From assembly GCF_900100485.1 (NCBI RefSeq), contig NZ_FNDH01000005.1, positions 1-64,000 of the forward strand: a DNA stretch of 64,000 bases, written 5' to 3'. Shown piece by piece: positions 49,830 through 61,916 of the stretch; position 1 is the stretch's first letter, and each line of letters opens with the position of its first letter. Position numbers and translations under genes: made by a program. The stretch comes from Nitrosomonas sp. Nm132. GTDB taxonomy: Bacteria > Pseudomonadota > Gammaproteobacteria > Burkholderiales > Nitrosomonadaceae. Under the pieces are notes generated by a model that saw nothing but the letters and a program-made list of their open reading frames with translations, searched no databases and had not been told where the DNA came from.

Positions 49830-50929
49830 GATGGATCAAAACCCCGCATTGCCAGACCACAGGCAATCATTAACAAGGGTGCATCTATTTTTAGCTGCCT
49901 GGGAGCAATACGGTTGGATAACTCCATATTTATAAAAGGATTGACGACTTGTGTTATCACCTGAGTACGTTCAGTCACTATTTCCTCCAAGCCTGGAATC
50001 ACTGCGCATCCGCCAGAAAGAAAAATATAGTTAACCTGTGTATATTGAGTAGAAGTAAAAAAGAACTGCAAAGCGCGGGTTACTTCCAGCGCAAGTGTTT
50101 CGCAAAAGGGTTGCAATACCTCCGTGTGGAAGTTCTCAGATAAGCTCCCATTGCGCTTGGCTGCTTCTGCTTCTTCAGAGGTCAAATTAAACTGATTCTG
50201 AATTTCCTGGGTTAACTGATCTCCCCCAAATGGCTGATCACGTGTATAAACAAATTCTCCATTGTAGAGAACATTAAGATGGGTAATGCTCGCGCCAATA
50301 TCGACCAGCGCAATTACTTGGTCCTTGCCTCCTTCAGGCAGTTGACGCTCGATCAACTCAAAAGCGGTTTGGGCTGCAAAGTGCTCGACATCCATCACCG
50401 TAGCCTTCAGACCGGCAATGAATGCGGCAGCAACACGATCCTCCACTTTTTCTTTGCGTGAAGCAGCGATCATGACTTCCACTTCATCCGGATGATCAGG
50501 TATTGCTCTAACTACCTGAAAATCCAGATTTACTTCGTCCAGAGCAAAGGGAATATATTGGTTAGCCTCTGTTTCAACTTGAAAAGCCAGATCATCTTCC
50601 CGCTGTCCGGCTGGCACGACAATTATTTTGGTAATGACAGCCGCCGCGGGTAGTGCAAGTGCGATGTTCTTCACACGCGTCCCCATACGTTTCCAGGCAC
50701 GACGGATACTGTCTCCAACAACTTCAAGATTATTAATATTTCCATCGAGAATGGCTTCTTTCGGCATAGGCTCAATTGCATAGCTCTCCAGGCGCAATGT
50801 ATTCTCAGCTTTATTAACCATGGAAAGCTCGATCATTTTCACCGATGAGGAACTAATATCTACCCCTAGGAGCTGGGGTGACTTCGTAGAGAAGAAAGTA
50901 AGGTGGATATCAAAGCTTTTATTGAACAT
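49826..50929 (-). CDS. pilM: Type IV pilus actin-like protein PilM
   Basis: A 367-residue cytoplasmic FtsA/actin-like ATP-binding protein that binds the PilN N-terminus and couples the motor to the inner-membrane complex. LLGVDISSSSVKMIEL (phosphate 1), ALVDIGASITHLNVL (phosphate 2) and IFLSGGCAVIPGLEE (adenosine loop) are clear. It heads the pilMNOPQ operon and is divergent from the PBP1a gene. Confidence 0.95.
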   Translation of the reverse strand: MFNKSFDIHLTFFSTKSPQLLGVDISSSSVKMIELSMVNKAENTLRLESYAIEPMPKEAILDGNINNLEVVGDSIRRAWKRMGTRVKNIALALPAAAVITKIIVVPAGQREDDLAFQVETEANQYIPFALDEVNLDFQVVRAIPDHPDEVEVMIAASRKEKVEDRVAAAFIAGLKATVMDVEHFAAQTAFELIERQLPEGGKDQVIALVDIGASITHLNVLYNGEFVYTRDQPFGGDQLTQEIQNQFNLTSEEAEAAKRNGSLSENFHTEVLQPFCETLALEVTRALQFFFTSTQYTQVNYIFLSGGCAVIPGLEEIVTERTQVITQVVNPFINMELSNRIAPRQLKIDAPLLMIACGLAMRGFDPS

Positions 50930-51176
50930 TGATTTATTAGAAGCAATATCTTAAAGTGAAGCTTTTTCTGGGCGGAATGCATATAGAAATCTTTATCGAC
51001 GTGCGTTGAAACTGCCTAGCCAATCTATAATTTCTATAATTTCTTTAGCAAGCTGCTAGACCGGATAAAAATTCTGGCAGATCCCAAAACAGTTTGATTT
51101 GTATAAAAACAGCAGATATACCCTCTATAATTAGAGATTGATTTCTTATCTCACTTAGTTAGAAACTTTATTTCCC

Positions 51177-53492
51177 ATGTTATTCCGTTGGCTGGCCTAT
51201 CCCTTTCTAGCAGTGCTGGCAGCAAGCTTGATTGGTGTTTTGCTGATCGTTTTTGCAGCACTCATTATTATTCCGACATTACCTTCACTCGAGATATTGA
51301 CTGATTATCGACCTAAAATACCGTTACGGATCTATAGCGCAGAAGGATTATTAATCGGAGAATTCGGGGAAGAACGTAGAAATTTTATAGAAATAGACGA
51401 AACACCAACCTATCTTAAGCAAGCTATTCTGGCTGCTGAAGATGATCGTTTTTATCAGCACGGTGGGGTTGATTACATCGGTGTTTTACGAGCCGCTTAT
51501 TCCAATTTCACTGGAGGGGGCGCCCTTCAGGGCGCGAGCACGATTACTATGCAGGTTGCACGTAATTTTTTTCTGACCAAAGAAAAAACCTTGACCAGAA
51601 AATTCAGTGAAGCATTACTTGCATTCAAGATTGAGCACAGTCTGAGTAAAGATAAAATTCTAGAACTCTATATTAATCAGATATACCTGGGCCAGAGAAG
51701 CTATGGTTTCTCGGCAGCAGCCCAAACCTATTTTGGAAAGTCACTGGATGACATAAATCTAGCCGAAGCAGCCATGTTAGCAGGATTACCCAAAGGCCCC
51801 TCACGATTTAATCCAGTCGTCAATCCCAAGCGTGCAAAGATACGTCAGCGTTATGTATTGAAACGAATGCATGAACTCAACCTTATCTCCAGCGAAAAGT
51901 TAGCTATGGCAGAGAAACAACCGATAGCTATACATCGCCAAGTACGGAATTTTGCCATGCCGGCTGAATACGTAGTTGAGATGGCTCGACAGGTAATATA
52001 TCAACGCTTTGGCGAAGAAGCGTATACGCGTGGAATTAAAGTTTTTACAACAGTGACAAAGTCTGATCAAGAAGCGGCCTATGAAGCGCTCCGTAAAGGC
52101 GCATTAGAATACGATAACCGCCATGGTTATCGAGGCCCTGAAGCTTTCATTGAGTTACCTAGAAATGATACAAACCTGAAAAAAAATCTAGAAGAGGTTT
52201 TGCAGCCATTTAATGACAGCAATGACATCCACATTGCTGTCGTGTTATCCGCCAGTTCAAATTCTGTTAAAGCTTATCACAAAGGTGGAGAGGTTATTCA
52301 GATGAGCGGAGATGGTCTCAAATTTGCCAAAAGATTTCTTACCGATGACCCTAAAGTGAGTAATAAACGTATTCGTCCCGGGGCATTAATTCGGATACAA
52401 AAGAACGAGAAAAATGTCTGGCAAATTGTCCAGCTTCCTCAAGTTGAAGCCGCACTCGTTGCAATTGATCCGATGGATGGAATGGTACGTGCCTTGGTCG
52501 GAGGATTTGATTTCAATCTCAATCAGTTTAATCATGTCACACAAGCGTGGCGACAAGCAGGTTCTAGCTTCAAACCATTCATTTATTCAGCTTCATTGGA
52601 AAAAGGATTTACCCCTGCGACTATCATCAATGATGCGCCTTTATTTTTCAATGCGGCACAGACCGGCAATAAGTCCTGGGAGCCTAAAAATTTTGATGGC
52701 AAATTCAGCGGTCCAATACGCATGCGCGTTGCATTGGCTCAGTCGAAGAACCTTGCATCCATTCGCATTCTCCAGGCAATCGGACCACGCTATGCCCAGG
52801 ATTACATTACTCGTTTTGGTTTTGACAGCAATCGTCATCCGCCTTTTCTACCTATGGCACTAGGAGCAGGTTCCGTTACCCCCATGCAAATGGCCGCAGG
52901 TTATGCAGCTTTTGCTAACGGCGGTTTTCGTATTTACCCTTACTTCATTGATAGAATAGAAGATGATCAAGGCAGAATTCTTGATCATGCTCGACCCATG
53001 GTTGCTGGAAAAAACGCCAAGCAGGTGATCGATCCACGGAATGCGTTTCTTATGACCAGCATGATGCAGGATGTCATTCAACGTGGAACAGCCACCTCAG
53101 CAAAACGACTTGGCCGCAATGATATTGCCGGGAAAACGGGCACGACCAGTAATTTTATTGATGCCTGGTTCTGTGGTTTTCAGAAAGATCTGGTCACGAT
53201 TACCTGGGCAGGTTTTGATGAACCCAGAACATTGGGCAGGAATGAAACTGGGGGACGCGTCACCTTACCCATCTGGATAAACTACATGGAAAAGGCGTTA
53301 AAAAATATTCCTGTTGCCACTTATGCTCCCCCCAAAGGAATCACTGTAGCCAGGATCAACCCGGGAACCGGATTGAGAGAACAGGGAGGAGCGATAAGTG
53401 AATATTTTTTCCACGAACAGCTTCCACCCGAGGCTGATTTACCTGCTGAGGAATTTGGGTCGATAGAAGAGTTGTGGAATCAGTCATTCTAA
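51177..53492 (+). CDS. mrcA: Penicillin-binding protein 1A
   Basis: A bifunctional class A PBP (771 residues) with an N-terminal transmembrane anchor (about 5-30), a GT51 glycosyltransferase domain (about 55-230, with AAEDDRFYQHGGVD and GASTITMQVARN), an OB-like insertion and a transpeptidase domain. The transpeptidase motifs are SSFK near residue 463, SKN near 525 and KTGTT near 652. Its placement opposite pilMNOPQ is widely conserved. Convergent with hemB. Confidence 0.96.
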   Translation: MLFRWLAYPFLAVLAASLIGVLLIVFAALIIIPTLPSLEILTDYRPKIPLRIYSAEGLLIGEFGEERRNFIEIDETPTYLKQAILAAEDDRFYQHGGVDYIGVLRAAYSNFTGGGALQGASTITMQVARNFFLTKEKTLTRKFSEALLAFKIEHSLSKDKILELYINQIYLGQRSYGFSAAAQTYFGKSLDDINLAEAAMLAGLPKGPSRFNPVVNPKRAKIRQRYVLKRMHELNLISSEKLAMAEKQPIAIHRQVRNFAMPAEYVVEMARQVIYQRFGEEAYTRGIKVFTTVTKSDQEAAYEALRKGALEYDNRHGYRGPEAFIELPRNDTNLKKNLEEVLQPFNDSNDIHIAVVLSASSNSVKAYHKGGEVIQMSGDGLKFAKRFLTDDPKVSNKRIRPGALIRIQKNEKNVWQIVQLPQVEAALVAIDPMDGMVRALVGGFDFNLNQFNHVTQAWRQAGSSFKPFIYSASLEKGFTPATIINDAPLFFNAAQTGNKSWEPKNFDGKFSGPIRMRVALAQSKNLASIRILQAIGPRYAQDYITRFGFDSNRHPPFLPMALGAGSVTPMQMAAGYAAFANGGFRIYPYFIDRIEDDQGRILDHARPMVAGKNAKQVIDPRNAFLMTSMMQDVIQRGTATSAKRLGRNDIAGKTGTTSNFIDAWFCGFQKDLVTITWAGFDEPRTLGRNETGGRVTLPIWINYMEKALKNIPVATYAPPKGITVARINPGTGLREQGGAISEYFFHEQLPPEADLPAEEFGSIEELWNQSF

Positions 53493-53508
53493 AATTAAGT
53501 TTTTTGGC

Positions 53509-54678
<1,170 letters not shown>

Positions 54679-54684
54679 CGTCTC

Positions 54685-55311
54685 TCATTCAATATTATCT
54701 TGTTGAATCATTGCACTGCCTGATCTGAACCAATCAGTTAAAATCGTAGTTGCTTCTTCAACGCCACTTGCCAGCATGCTAGAAAAAAGTTGTGCCGTAC
54801 ATTGTGGATATCGTTCAGTTAGAAAACAACTGACTTCTTTCAGTACGCAAGCAGCCTGACTGCGACTTAGTTTATCCGATTTGGTTAATAGAATATGCAC
54901 CGGCTTTTTCGTTAGAGAAAACCATTCTAGCATCTGCAGATCAAGCTTGGTCAAAGGGTGACGTATATCCATAATGAGCACCATACCGTACAGCACCTCT
55001 CGAGTCTGCAAATAAGTGCTGAGTAGATGCTCCCAATGCTGGCGGATTGCTAAAGGCACTTTGGCATAACCATAACCGGGAAGATCAACCAGAAAGTTAT
55101 CATCCTCAACTCGAAAAAAATTAATATGCTGTGTTCTTCCAGGCGTTTTACTCACATAAGCAAGGCGACCACGTTTGGCAAGTGTATTAATCGCACTGGA
55201 TTTACCGGCATTAGAACGCCCAGCAAAAGCAACTTCCACACCAGATGCCCGAGGTAGAGCCCTCAACTGATTGACGGTAGTGTAAAAACTGATATTCTGA
55301 AATAAAGACAT
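54685..55311 (-). CDS. engB: Ribosome biogenesis GTP-binding protein EngB/YsxC
   Basis: A 208-residue essential GTPase of large-subunit assembly and division. G1 is GRSNAGKSS (31-39), G3 DLPGYGYAK (about 76-84) and G4 TKSDKL (about 143-148). It follows coaX by 14 bases and ends the birA-coaX-engB run. Confidence 0.95.
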   Translation of the reverse strand: MSLFQNISFYTTVNQLRALPRASGVEVAFAGRSNAGKSSAINTLAKRGRLAYVSKTPGRTQHINFFRVEDDNFLVDLPGYGYAKVPLAIRQHWEHLLSTYLQTREVLYGMVLIMDIRHPLTKLDLQMLEWFSLTKKPVHILLTKSDKLSRSQAACVLKEVSCFLTERYPQCTAQLFSSMLASGVEEATTILTDWFRSGSAMIQQDNIE

Positions 55312-55325
55312 ATACCTATTCTCTA

Positions 55326-56075
55326 CTAAGCTATTTCAGACTTTTCTTGAGCAATTACCTTTAATCCTTCTAGTACCAAATTATCAACAAATATAGGAAG
55401 AGGTACCTTAATATGAGGTAGCAATAAAGTAGCACCGCCACCGCTGATAATACAATCTGGCGTATTGCGACCCAGGTTAGCTGAAAGTAGTGTATACATA
55501 TGGTCTATTGCGCCTATCAATGCGTGAATTACTCCGCTGTGAATGGCATCAGAAGTCATTTTGGGAAAGTCTTGGAAATGACCTTCGGTTAACGTTAATA
55601 ATGCAGTCTTATTCACGAGCGCCTGCTTCATTAAATCAAAGCCAGGCAAAATGATTCCACCTAAAAACTCGCCTCTATCAGAAAGCGTATCTACTGTCAT
55701 TGCAGTACCTACATTGATGACGAGGCAGCCTTGCCGCCTCATTCTCCACGTAGCGATCAAAGCTGCCCAGCGATCGCTACCCAATTGCGCCGGATTTGAG
55801 TAATAGTTCCTGACACCACACTGATAAGCAGTAGCCGAAATCCAACATGGTATTGCTTTCCAAATAACGAACAAATTTAATAGCGCCGCTTCAGCAAACG
55901 GTCCCGCTACATTGGAAACGATAATAGATGATGGCTCCGGCAACTCTCGCCAAATCTGGTTCAGCAATGCGCGTTGATTCTGAGCGATAATTCCCCGTTC
56001 ATGCCAGTCGCTACCATTGTGTAGCCCCCACTTGATAGTAGTATTACCAGAATCTATAGCTAAAAGATAAGGCAT
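55326..56075 (-). CDS. coaX: Type III pantothenate kinase
   Basis: CoaX phosphorylates pantothenate, the first step of coenzyme A synthesis. The 249 residues have the ASKHA-fold phosphate motif [11 protein letters not shown] (8-18) and [27 protein letters not shown], characteristic of the type III enzymes. It follows birA by ten bases, a common betaproteobacterial pairing. Confidence 0.94.
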   Translation of the reverse strand: MPYLLAIDSGNTTIKWGLHNGSDWHERGIIAQNQRALLNQIWRELPEPSSIIVSNVAGPFAEAALLNLFVIWKAIPCWISATAYQCGVRNYYSNPAQLGSDRWAALIATWRMRRQGCLVINVGTAMTVDTLSDRGEFLGGIILPGFDLMKQALVNKTALLTLTEGHFQDFPKMTSDAIHSGVIHALIGAIDHMYTLLSANLGRNTPDCIISGGGATLLLPHIKVPLPIFVDNLVLEGLKVIAQEKSEIA

Positions 56076-56085
56076 AGGCTTTATT

Positions 56086-57075
56086 TTAGCCTAATTTACG
56101 CAGACTGATTTCACCACCATGAAAACTTTGCTCGCCCGTCAAAGTGCTTACCAGCAACGACCCATCCGATGCCACACCACGCGCCATGCCTTGTTCTATA
56201 AAGCCATTCGGCAAATGTAACTCAATCAGTTTATTTTCAAAGGCATGATAACGTACCCACTCATCTCTAAATGGTGAAAAACCCTGCCGATCAAAAATAT
56301 TTAATATTACTGCCAGTTCTCTCAGTAAAACAGCCAATAATTTATTGCGATCAGGAATCTCATGAATAATGGCATAGATGTCTGTCGTTTCTTGATCTAT
56401 CTTAATCTTAATATGCTCAGGCAACCTTAGATTGATCCCGATACCGATCACTGCAGTAGCCGGTCCAAGCATATCACCTTGTAACTCAATTAACACTCCC
56501 CCTAGCTTGATAAAATCAAACAGGAGATCGTTTGGCCATTTCAGAGTCACACCATTGATACCGACTGATGCTAACGTTCGAATGATTGCAACACCTACTG
56601 CCAAACTCAACCCGGATAGAAAATTGACACCTCGCTGAAACTGCCATGATAATGAGAAAGTCAGACTGTCTCCTAAGCCTGTATGCCATTGCCGACCGCG
56701 ACGCCCCCGCCCCCCAGTTTGCAGTTCGGCGGCAATGACACGAATTTTCTCATTATGTGTGCCTTTATCCCTCGTAACGCTATACAGTAATAAACTATTA
56801 GTAGATTCAGTAGTCTCTAAAATTTCAATATGAAAGATATCTGCTTCCCTAGCGAGATGCGCCTGAATCACAGTTTTGTCTAACCACTGTACAGGATTAA
56901 GCCAGTGATAACCACGGCCTCGGATCTTGTGAAGAACCACGCCTAACCTGTCAAGGCCATATAAAGCATTTGAGATACTCGCACGCGACACGCCCAGAAT
57001 TCGGGAAAGTTCTGTTCCAGAATGGAATTCGCCATCACTTAATTGTCTTAAAATAGCAAATGTAAGCGATTTCAC
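56086..57075 (-). CDS. birA: Biotin-protein ligase and probable bio repressor
   Basis: The 329 residues contain the full set of BirA domains: an N-terminal winged helix (about 1-60, LSDGEFHSGTELSRILGVSRASISNALYGL), a catalytic domain with the biotinoyl-AMP loop GGRGRRGRQW (about 122-131) and KWPNDLLF, and a C-terminal SH3-like cap. The winged helix means it can probably repress bio genes as well as charge BCCP. The bioBFHCD operon is 12 kb away in the same window. Confidence 0.95.
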   Translation of the reverse strand: MKSLTFAILRQLSDGEFHSGTELSRILGVSRASISNALYGLDRLGVVLHKIRGRGYHWLNPVQWLDKTVIQAHLAREADIFHIEILETTESTNSLLLYSVTRDKGTHNEKIRVIAAELQTGGRGRRGRQWHTGLGDSLTFSLSWQFQRGVNFLSGLSLAVGVAIIRTLASVGINGVTLKWPNDLLFDFIKLGGVLIELQGDMLGPATAVIGIGINLRLPEHIKIKIDQETTDIYAIIHEIPDRNKLLAVLLRELAVILNIFDRQGFSPFRDEWVRYHAFENKLIELHLPNGFIEQGMARGVASDGSLLVSTLTGEQSFHGGEISLRKLG

Positions 57076-57129
57076 ATTCAGATCTGCGTAAGAATTTACG
57101 AGTATTTAAAGCGAGAATAGTTTATGACT

Positions 57130-57168
57130 AAGTATTCAATCTAAAAATTGATTTTACTTTGAATACTT
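57130..57168 (-). terminator. Probable tRNA operon terminator
   Basis: A 10-bp inverted repeat AAGTATTCAA/TTGAATACTT with a 19-base AT-rich loop, just downstream of tRNA-Glu on the minus strand. There is no clean T-tract after it, so the call is moderate. Confidence 0.45.
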
Positions 57169-57176
57169 TTAACCAT

Positions 57177-57252
57177 TGGCGTCCCCAAGGGGATTCGAAC
57201 CCCTGTACTCACCGTGAAAGGGTGATGTCCTAGGCCTCTAGACGATGGGGAC
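57177..57252 (-). tRNA. tRNA-Glu (UUC)
   Basis: 76 bases including an encoded CCA, cloverleaf intact: acceptor GTCCCC/GGGGAC, anticodon loop CTTTCAC with TTC, and T-loop GGTTCGAATCC. It is very close to E. coli tRNA-Glu. It lies downstream of tRNA-Ala, and both follow gltX, the gene for the enzyme that charges it. Confidence 0.97.
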
Positions 57253-57284
57253 CAGAATATAGTAATAACGGCATTGAGAGAAAC

Positions 57285-57360
<76 letters not shown>

Positions 57361-57413
57361 GACTGAAGGAGAGAGAATTATACTGGTGCACTTGATTATT
57401 GTAAAGTTGAAGA

Positions 57414-58805
57414 TCAATCTGGGAAGTTAAATATTTGTTGATTTATTCGTTTCAGCGTCTCTGTCTTTCCGAGCAACTCCAATATCGCATCAATTGAAGG
57501 TGTCTGCGCTTCACCTGTAACTACTATACGTAAAGGCATGGCTACCTTTGGTAATTTCACATCAAACGTTGCGGCTGCTTTCTTGATTTCATCCTGAATA
57601 ACCTGGCGGCTCCATTCAATAGATGCAAATTTATCGATTAAATAAAGTAATATCGATTTTGTCTCCTGGTTGAAATGCTGTGCTTTGAGCTCATAAGATG
57701 GTTCAAGTGGGCGGAAGAAATAAACAGCCGCATCGGCAAGTTCACTAATTGTACTAACCCTTTCTTTAAGTAAATGAATTACTTTCAATAAATATGGCCC
57801 ATTAGGTACAACACAATCATCTTTCTCAAGAAATGGTGTGATCAATTCAGCTATATGTAAATCCTCTTCGTTTTTAAGATAGTGTTGATTAAGCCACATC
57901 AGTTTTTCCGGATTAAATTTTGCAGGAGAACGATTTATTGTTGCCAAATCAAACCACTCGATCAACTGATCAGTACTGAATATTTCTTCATCACCATGGG
58001 ACCACCCAAGTCGTGCGAGGTAATTTACAAAAGCCTTGGGTAAATAGCCCTCCTCGCGATAATGGATCACCGAAACTGCCCCATGTCGCTTAGATAACCT
58101 TTCACCATCGGCGCCCAATATCATAGGCACATGTGCATACTGGGGCATGGGTGCGTCAAGTGCTTTAAGAATATTAATCTGACGGGGTGTATTGTTGACA
58201 TGATCATCGCCACGAATGACATGGCTAATGTTCATATCCAGATCATCGACGATAACACCGAAATTATATGTAGGTATGCCATCACTTCTCAGCAGGACAA
58301 GATCATCAAGCTCACTATTGGCTACCACAATTTTGCCCTTGACCAAATCTTCAAAGACCACATGTCCATCCGTGGGATTCTTAAAGCGTATAACCGGCTT
58401 AACCCCAACAGGAGGAGTTTGTTTTGTATCACGCCAACGCCCATCATATCTTGGCTTTAGGCCAGTAGCGCGCTGCTGTTCCCGCAGCAAATCCAACTCC
58501 TCCTTGCTGGCATAACAGCGATACGCCAGGTTATTTTGCAATAATTGCTCAGCAACCTCATGATAACGCGCCAGTCTCTGCATTTGATAAAAAGGACCTT
58601 CATCATAATCAAGCCCTAACCAAGTCATCCCATCAAGTATAGCTTGCACTGACTGTTGAGTTGACCGCTCAAGATCAGTATCCTCAATTCTTAAAATAAA
58701 TTTACCACCATGTTTGCGTGCAAATGCCCAAGAAAAAAGGGCCGTTCGAGCCCCCCCAATATGAAGATAGCCGGTAGGGCTAGGAGCGAATCGTGTGCGT
58801 ACCAT
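57414..58805 (-). CDS. gltX: Glutamyl-tRNA synthetase
   Basis: GltX charges tRNA-Glu and supplies Glu-tRNA for haem synthesis (C5 pathway). The 463 residues have class I signatures: HIGH as HIGG in GYLHIGGARTALF (12-24) and KMSKS as RLSKR in GERLSKRHGA (about 238-247), plus a C-terminal anticodon-binding region. It lies 54 bases before the tRNA-Ala/tRNA-Glu pair on the same strand. Confidence 0.96.
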   Translation of the reverse strand: MVRTRFAPSPTGYLHIGGARTALFSWAFARKHGGKFILRIEDTDLERSTQQSVQAILDGMTWLGLDYDEGPFYQMQRLARYHEVAEQLLQNNLAYRCYASKEELDLLREQQRATGLKPRYDGRWRDTKQTPPVGVKPVIRFKNPTDGHVVFEDLVKGKIVVANSELDDLVLLRSDGIPTYNFGVIVDDLDMNISHVIRGDDHVNNTPRQINILKALDAPMPQYAHVPMILGADGERLSKRHGAVSVIHYREEGYLPKAFVNYLARLGWSHGDEEIFSTDQLIEWFDLATINRSPAKFNPEKLMWLNQHYLKNEEDLHIAELITPFLEKDDCVVPNGPYLLKVIHLLKERVSTISELADAAVYFFRPLEPSYELKAQHFNQETKSILLYLIDKFASIEWSRQVIQDEIKKAAATFDVKLPKVAMPLRIVVTGEAQTPSIDAILELLGKTETLKRINQQIFNFPD

Positions 58806-58957
58806 TATGAAAATGCTATAAGTAATATCAATTAGAAACTGAACAGTCTACGTCATTCTGCAAAGATAGTGTTCCACTTGGAAATATCTTTTAATTTATA
58901 TTTCCATTAATAAAAAGATCTCTTAGTGAATAAGATCTAACGATCCTTTTTATTCTT

Positions 58958-58986
58958 TTATTTAATCTCATACTATTTGCTATACT
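58958..58986 (+). promoter_or_regulatory. Candidate metK promoter
   Basis: A TATACT -10 element (58981-58986) lies 41 bases before the metK ATG, with a weak TTATTT at -35 spacing of 17. The 221-base gap between divergent gltX and metK contains no SAM riboswitch I can recognise. Confidence 0.45.
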
Positions 58987-59026
58987 GGACAACTTTAAAA
59001 AAACTTTAAAAACACTTCAAAAAAAC

Positions 59027-60190
59027 ATGAGTGAATACCTTTTTACTTCTGAATCTGTTTCCGAAGGACACCCTGATAAGGTAGCAGATCAAATATCTGA
59101 TGCAGTTCTAGACGCCATATTGAGTCAGGATAAAAATGCACGGGTAGCCTGTGAAACGATGTGCAGCACAGGATTGATTGTCTTATCAGGTGAAATTACA
59201 ACACATGCTTCGGTCGATTATAACGTGATCGCACGTGACACAGTTAAAAAAATAGGTTATACCAGTTCTGACATTGGCTTTGATTGGAACACCTGCGCTG
59301 TACTGACAGCATTCAATAAACAATCACCTGACATTGCACAAGGGGTTAATCGCAGTAAAGAAGAGGAAATGGATCAAGGCGCAGGTGATCAAGGATTAAT
59401 GTTTGGCTTCGCCTGTGATGAAACACCTCAATTAATGCCGATGCCAATTTACTATGCTCATCGTTTGGTAGAAAAACAATCACAATTAAGAAAGGATGGA
59501 CGCCTGCCGTGGTTGCGACCTGATGCCAAATCTCAAGTATCCGTCAGATATATCGATGGCAAGCCGCAGCATATAGATACTGTCGTTATATCGACGCAAC
59601 ATGATCCGGATATCTCTCATGCCACCCTGACTGAAGCAGTTATCGAAGAAATTATAAAGCCAGTCCTTCCCAAGGAAATGTTAGGTGGAAATATTCGGTA
59701 TCTGATTAATCCTACGGGGCGTTTTGTGGTTGGCGGACCTATGGGTGATTGCGGCTTAACAGGTCGTAAGATTATTGTAGATACTTATGGTGGTACCGCC
59801 CATCATGGAGGAGGTGCTTTCTCTGGCAAAGATCCCTCCAAGGTAGATCGTTCTGCTGCTTATGCGGTACGTTATGTTGCAAAAAATATCGTAGCGGCTG
59901 GCCTTGCTGGCAAATGTGAGGTACAAGTTGCTTACGCCATTGGTGTTGCACGTCCCGTTTCTCTGATGGTTGAAACTTTCGGTACCGGGAAGATCCCTGA
60001 TGAGGAGCTAGCTAAACTAATAGAACGACATTTTGATTTACGCCCAAGAGCGATTATTCATGAGCTTAATCTGTTACGGCCAATTTATGCAAAAACTGCC
60101 GCTTATGGGCATTTTGGCCGGGAAGATGCAGATTTTACTTGGGAAGCAACTAATATCGCCGCACAACTTCGCGCTGATGCTGGAATCTGA
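59027..60190 (+). CDS. metK: S-adenosylmethionine synthetase
   Basis: MetK makes SAM from methionine and ATP. The 387 residues match the family: [24 protein letters not shown] (6-29, substrate and metal site), the flexible loop [16 protein letters not shown] and the P-loop-like [27 protein letters not shown] segment near 260. It stands ahead of ahcY, with an SAH riboswitch between them. Confidence 0.97.
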   Translation: MSEYLFTSESVSEGHPDKVADQISDAVLDAILSQDKNARVACETMCSTGLIVLSGEITTHASVDYNVIARDTVKKIGYTSSDIGFDWNTCAVLTAFNKQSPDIAQGVNRSKEEEMDQGAGDQGLMFGFACDETPQLMPMPIYYAHRLVEKQSQLRKDGRLPWLRPDAKSQVSVRYIDGKPQHIDTVVISTQHDPDISHATLTEAVIEEIIKPVLPKEMLGGNIRYLINPTGRFVVGGPMGDCGLTGRKIIVDTYGGTAHHGGGAFSGKDPSKVDRSAAYAVRYVAKNIVAAGLAGKCEVQVAYAIGVARPVSLMVETFGTGKIPDEELAKLIERHFDLRPRAIIHELNLLRPIYAKTAAYGHFGREDADFTWEATNIAAQLRADAGI

Positions 60191-60274
60191 TTGACTCAAT
60201 TTCTAAAATAGAATCTATTACCTGAAATTATTATTCCCCATTTGCTTAAGTACAAGCTTGATTTATTCCCATTT

Positions 60275-60344
60275 ACTGAGGAGCGCTGCAACGGTTATTA
60301 ATCCGTGAGGCTCAGTTCATGCGGCTAACGAAACAACGGCGCTC
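60275..60344 (+). promoter_or_regulatory. S-adenosylhomocysteine (SAH) riboswitch
   Basis: The conserved core GAGGAGCGCTGCAACGG begins at 60278. P1 pairs ACTGAG (60275-60280) with CTCAGT (60311-60316), P2 pairs ACGG with CCGT (60291-60306), and the pseudoknot pairs GAGCGC (60281-60286) with GCGCTC (60339-60344). This is the SAH-I layout, which turns on ahcY when toxic SAH accumulates. The pseudoknot ends ten bases before the ahcY Shine-Dalgarno (AGGAG, 60354-60358), so control may be at ribosome access. Confidence 0.92.
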
Positions 60345-60367
60345 GTTCATTTTAGGAGAATTTAACT

Positions 60368-61780
60368 ATGAGCGGCCAGTTTACTGATTATAAAGTTGCT
60401 GATATTTCCCTGGCAGACTGGGGAAGAAAAGAAATTGCCATTGCAGAAACAGAAATGCCTGGCTTGATGGCATTGCGCCAAGAATATGCAGATCGGCGGC
60501 CCCTGGCTGGTGCACGGATAGCGGGCTCACTGCACATGACAATTCAGACAGCAGTATTGATCGAAACACTCGTTACTTTGGGAGCTGAAGTTCGCTGGGC
60601 CTCCTGCAATATTTTTTCAACACAAGACCACGCCGCTGCAGCGATTGCTGCAAAAAATACTCCGGTATTTGCCTATAAAGGTGAATCACTAGAAGATTAC
60701 TGGGAATATGCTCACCGTATTTTCGAATGGTCAGAAAATGGAAAAACAAGCCATGCTAATATGATTCTGGACGACGGTGGTGATGCAACCTTACTCCTGA
60801 TCCTTGGTAGCAAGGCCGAGAAAGACCCTTCCGCTATTGCAAATCCTACCAACGACGAAGAGCGTGCACTTTTTGCAGCCATCAAATTACGAATTGACAG
60901 TCAGCCTAACTGGTATTCTGAAAAGCTTGCCGGTATCAGAGGAGTCACTGAGGAAACGACTACAGGGGTTCATCGGTTATATGAAATGCAAAAAAAGGGC
61001 GCTTTGCCGTTCCCTGCTTTCAATGTTAATGACTCAGTGACCAAATCAAAATTTGACAACCTTTATGGTTGCCGAGAATCTTTAGTAGATGGTATCAAGC
61101 GTGCAACTGATGTCATGATTGCCGGCAAAATTGCAGTGGTATGTGGCTATGGCGATGTGGGCAAGGGCTGCGCGCAATCACTGCGTGGTTTGGGTGCGAC
61201 TGTCTGGATCACTGAAATCGACCCAATCTGTGCGCTGCAGGCGGCTATGGAAGGCTATCGTGTGGTAACCATGGATGATGCCTGCGATAAGGCAGATATT
61301 TTTGTTACCGCAACGGGTAATATTCGCGTGATTCACCATGATCATATGCTCAAAATGAAAGATCAGGCGATTATATGCAATATTGGACATTTTGATTCTG
61401 AAATAGATATCGCTTCAATTCAGCCATATCAATGGGAAAATATCAAGCCACAAGTAGATCATGTGATTTTCCCAACAGGCCGCCGGATTATTGTATTAGC
61501 TCAGGGCAGGCTGGTAAACCTAGGCTGCGCGACTGGCCATCCCTCATTTGTCATGTCCAGTTCTTTTACGAATCAAGTATTAGCGCAAATCGAGCTCTGG
61601 CAAAATGGAGAAAATTACCAGAAAGAAGTTTATGTGCTTCCTAAGCACCTGGATGAAAAAGTAGCGCGCCTCCATCTTGGAAAATTAGGCGTGAAACTCA
61701 CCGAGTTAACCGACGAACAAGCGCAATACCTTAATCTGGGTAAAAACGGACCTTACAAACCAGAAACATATCGATATTAA
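60368..61780 (+). CDS. ahcY: Adenosylhomocysteinase
   Basis: AhcY hydrolyses S-adenosylhomocysteine to adenosine and homocysteine, keeping methyltransferases from product inhibition. The 470 residues include the bacterial insertion after the substrate domain. The NAD-binding motif [27 protein letters not shown] and C-terminal PYKPETYRY are hallmark features. It is controlled by the SAH riboswitch directly upstream and followed by metF. Confidence 0.97.
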   Translation: MSGQFTDYKVADISLADWGRKEIAIAETEMPGLMALRQEYADRRPLAGARIAGSLHMTIQTAVLIETLVTLGAEVRWASCNIFSTQDHAAAAIAAKNTPVFAYKGESLEDYWEYAHRIFEWSENGKTSHANMILDDGGDATLLLILGSKAEKDPSAIANPTNDEERALFAAIKLRIDSQPNWYSEKLAGIRGVTEETTTGVHRLYEMQKKGALPFPAFNVNDSVTKSKFDNLYGCRESLVDGIKRATDVMIAGKIAVVCGYGDVGKGCAQSLRGLGATVWITEIDPICALQAAMEGYRVVTMDDACDKADIFVTATGNIRVIHHDHMLKMKDQAIICNIGHFDSEIDIASIQPYQWENIKPQVDHVIFPTGRRIIVLAQGRLVNLGCATGHPSFVMSSSFTNQVLAQIELWQNGENYQKEVYVLPKHLDEKVARLHLGKLGVKLTELTDEQAQYLNLGKNGPYKPETYRY

Positions 61781-61860
61781 CGATGCATCAGAAACAGGAA
61801 AGGTTTGAATAGAATAAAAATTCTTGCTTAAGTAATGCTTTCTATATAGATAATCCTGCC

Positions 61861-61890
61861 AGGGTAGTGAAATTAATTAGCTACCCTTAC
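61861..61890 (+). terminator. Weak hairpin between ahcY and metF
   Basis: A 7-bp stem AGGGTAG/CTACCCT with a 13-base loop, followed only by TTACTTTG. It may be an inefficient terminator, leaving metF partly cotranscribed with ahcY. Confidence 0.4.
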
Positions 61891-61916
61891 TTTGTAATGA
61901 CGATAGATACAATAAG

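Noticed and set aside
58806-59026. A SAM riboswitch before metK
   Set aside because: The gap has only AT-rich sequence and a short AGATCT repeat. No SAM-I, SAM-II or SAM/SAH core motif could be placed.
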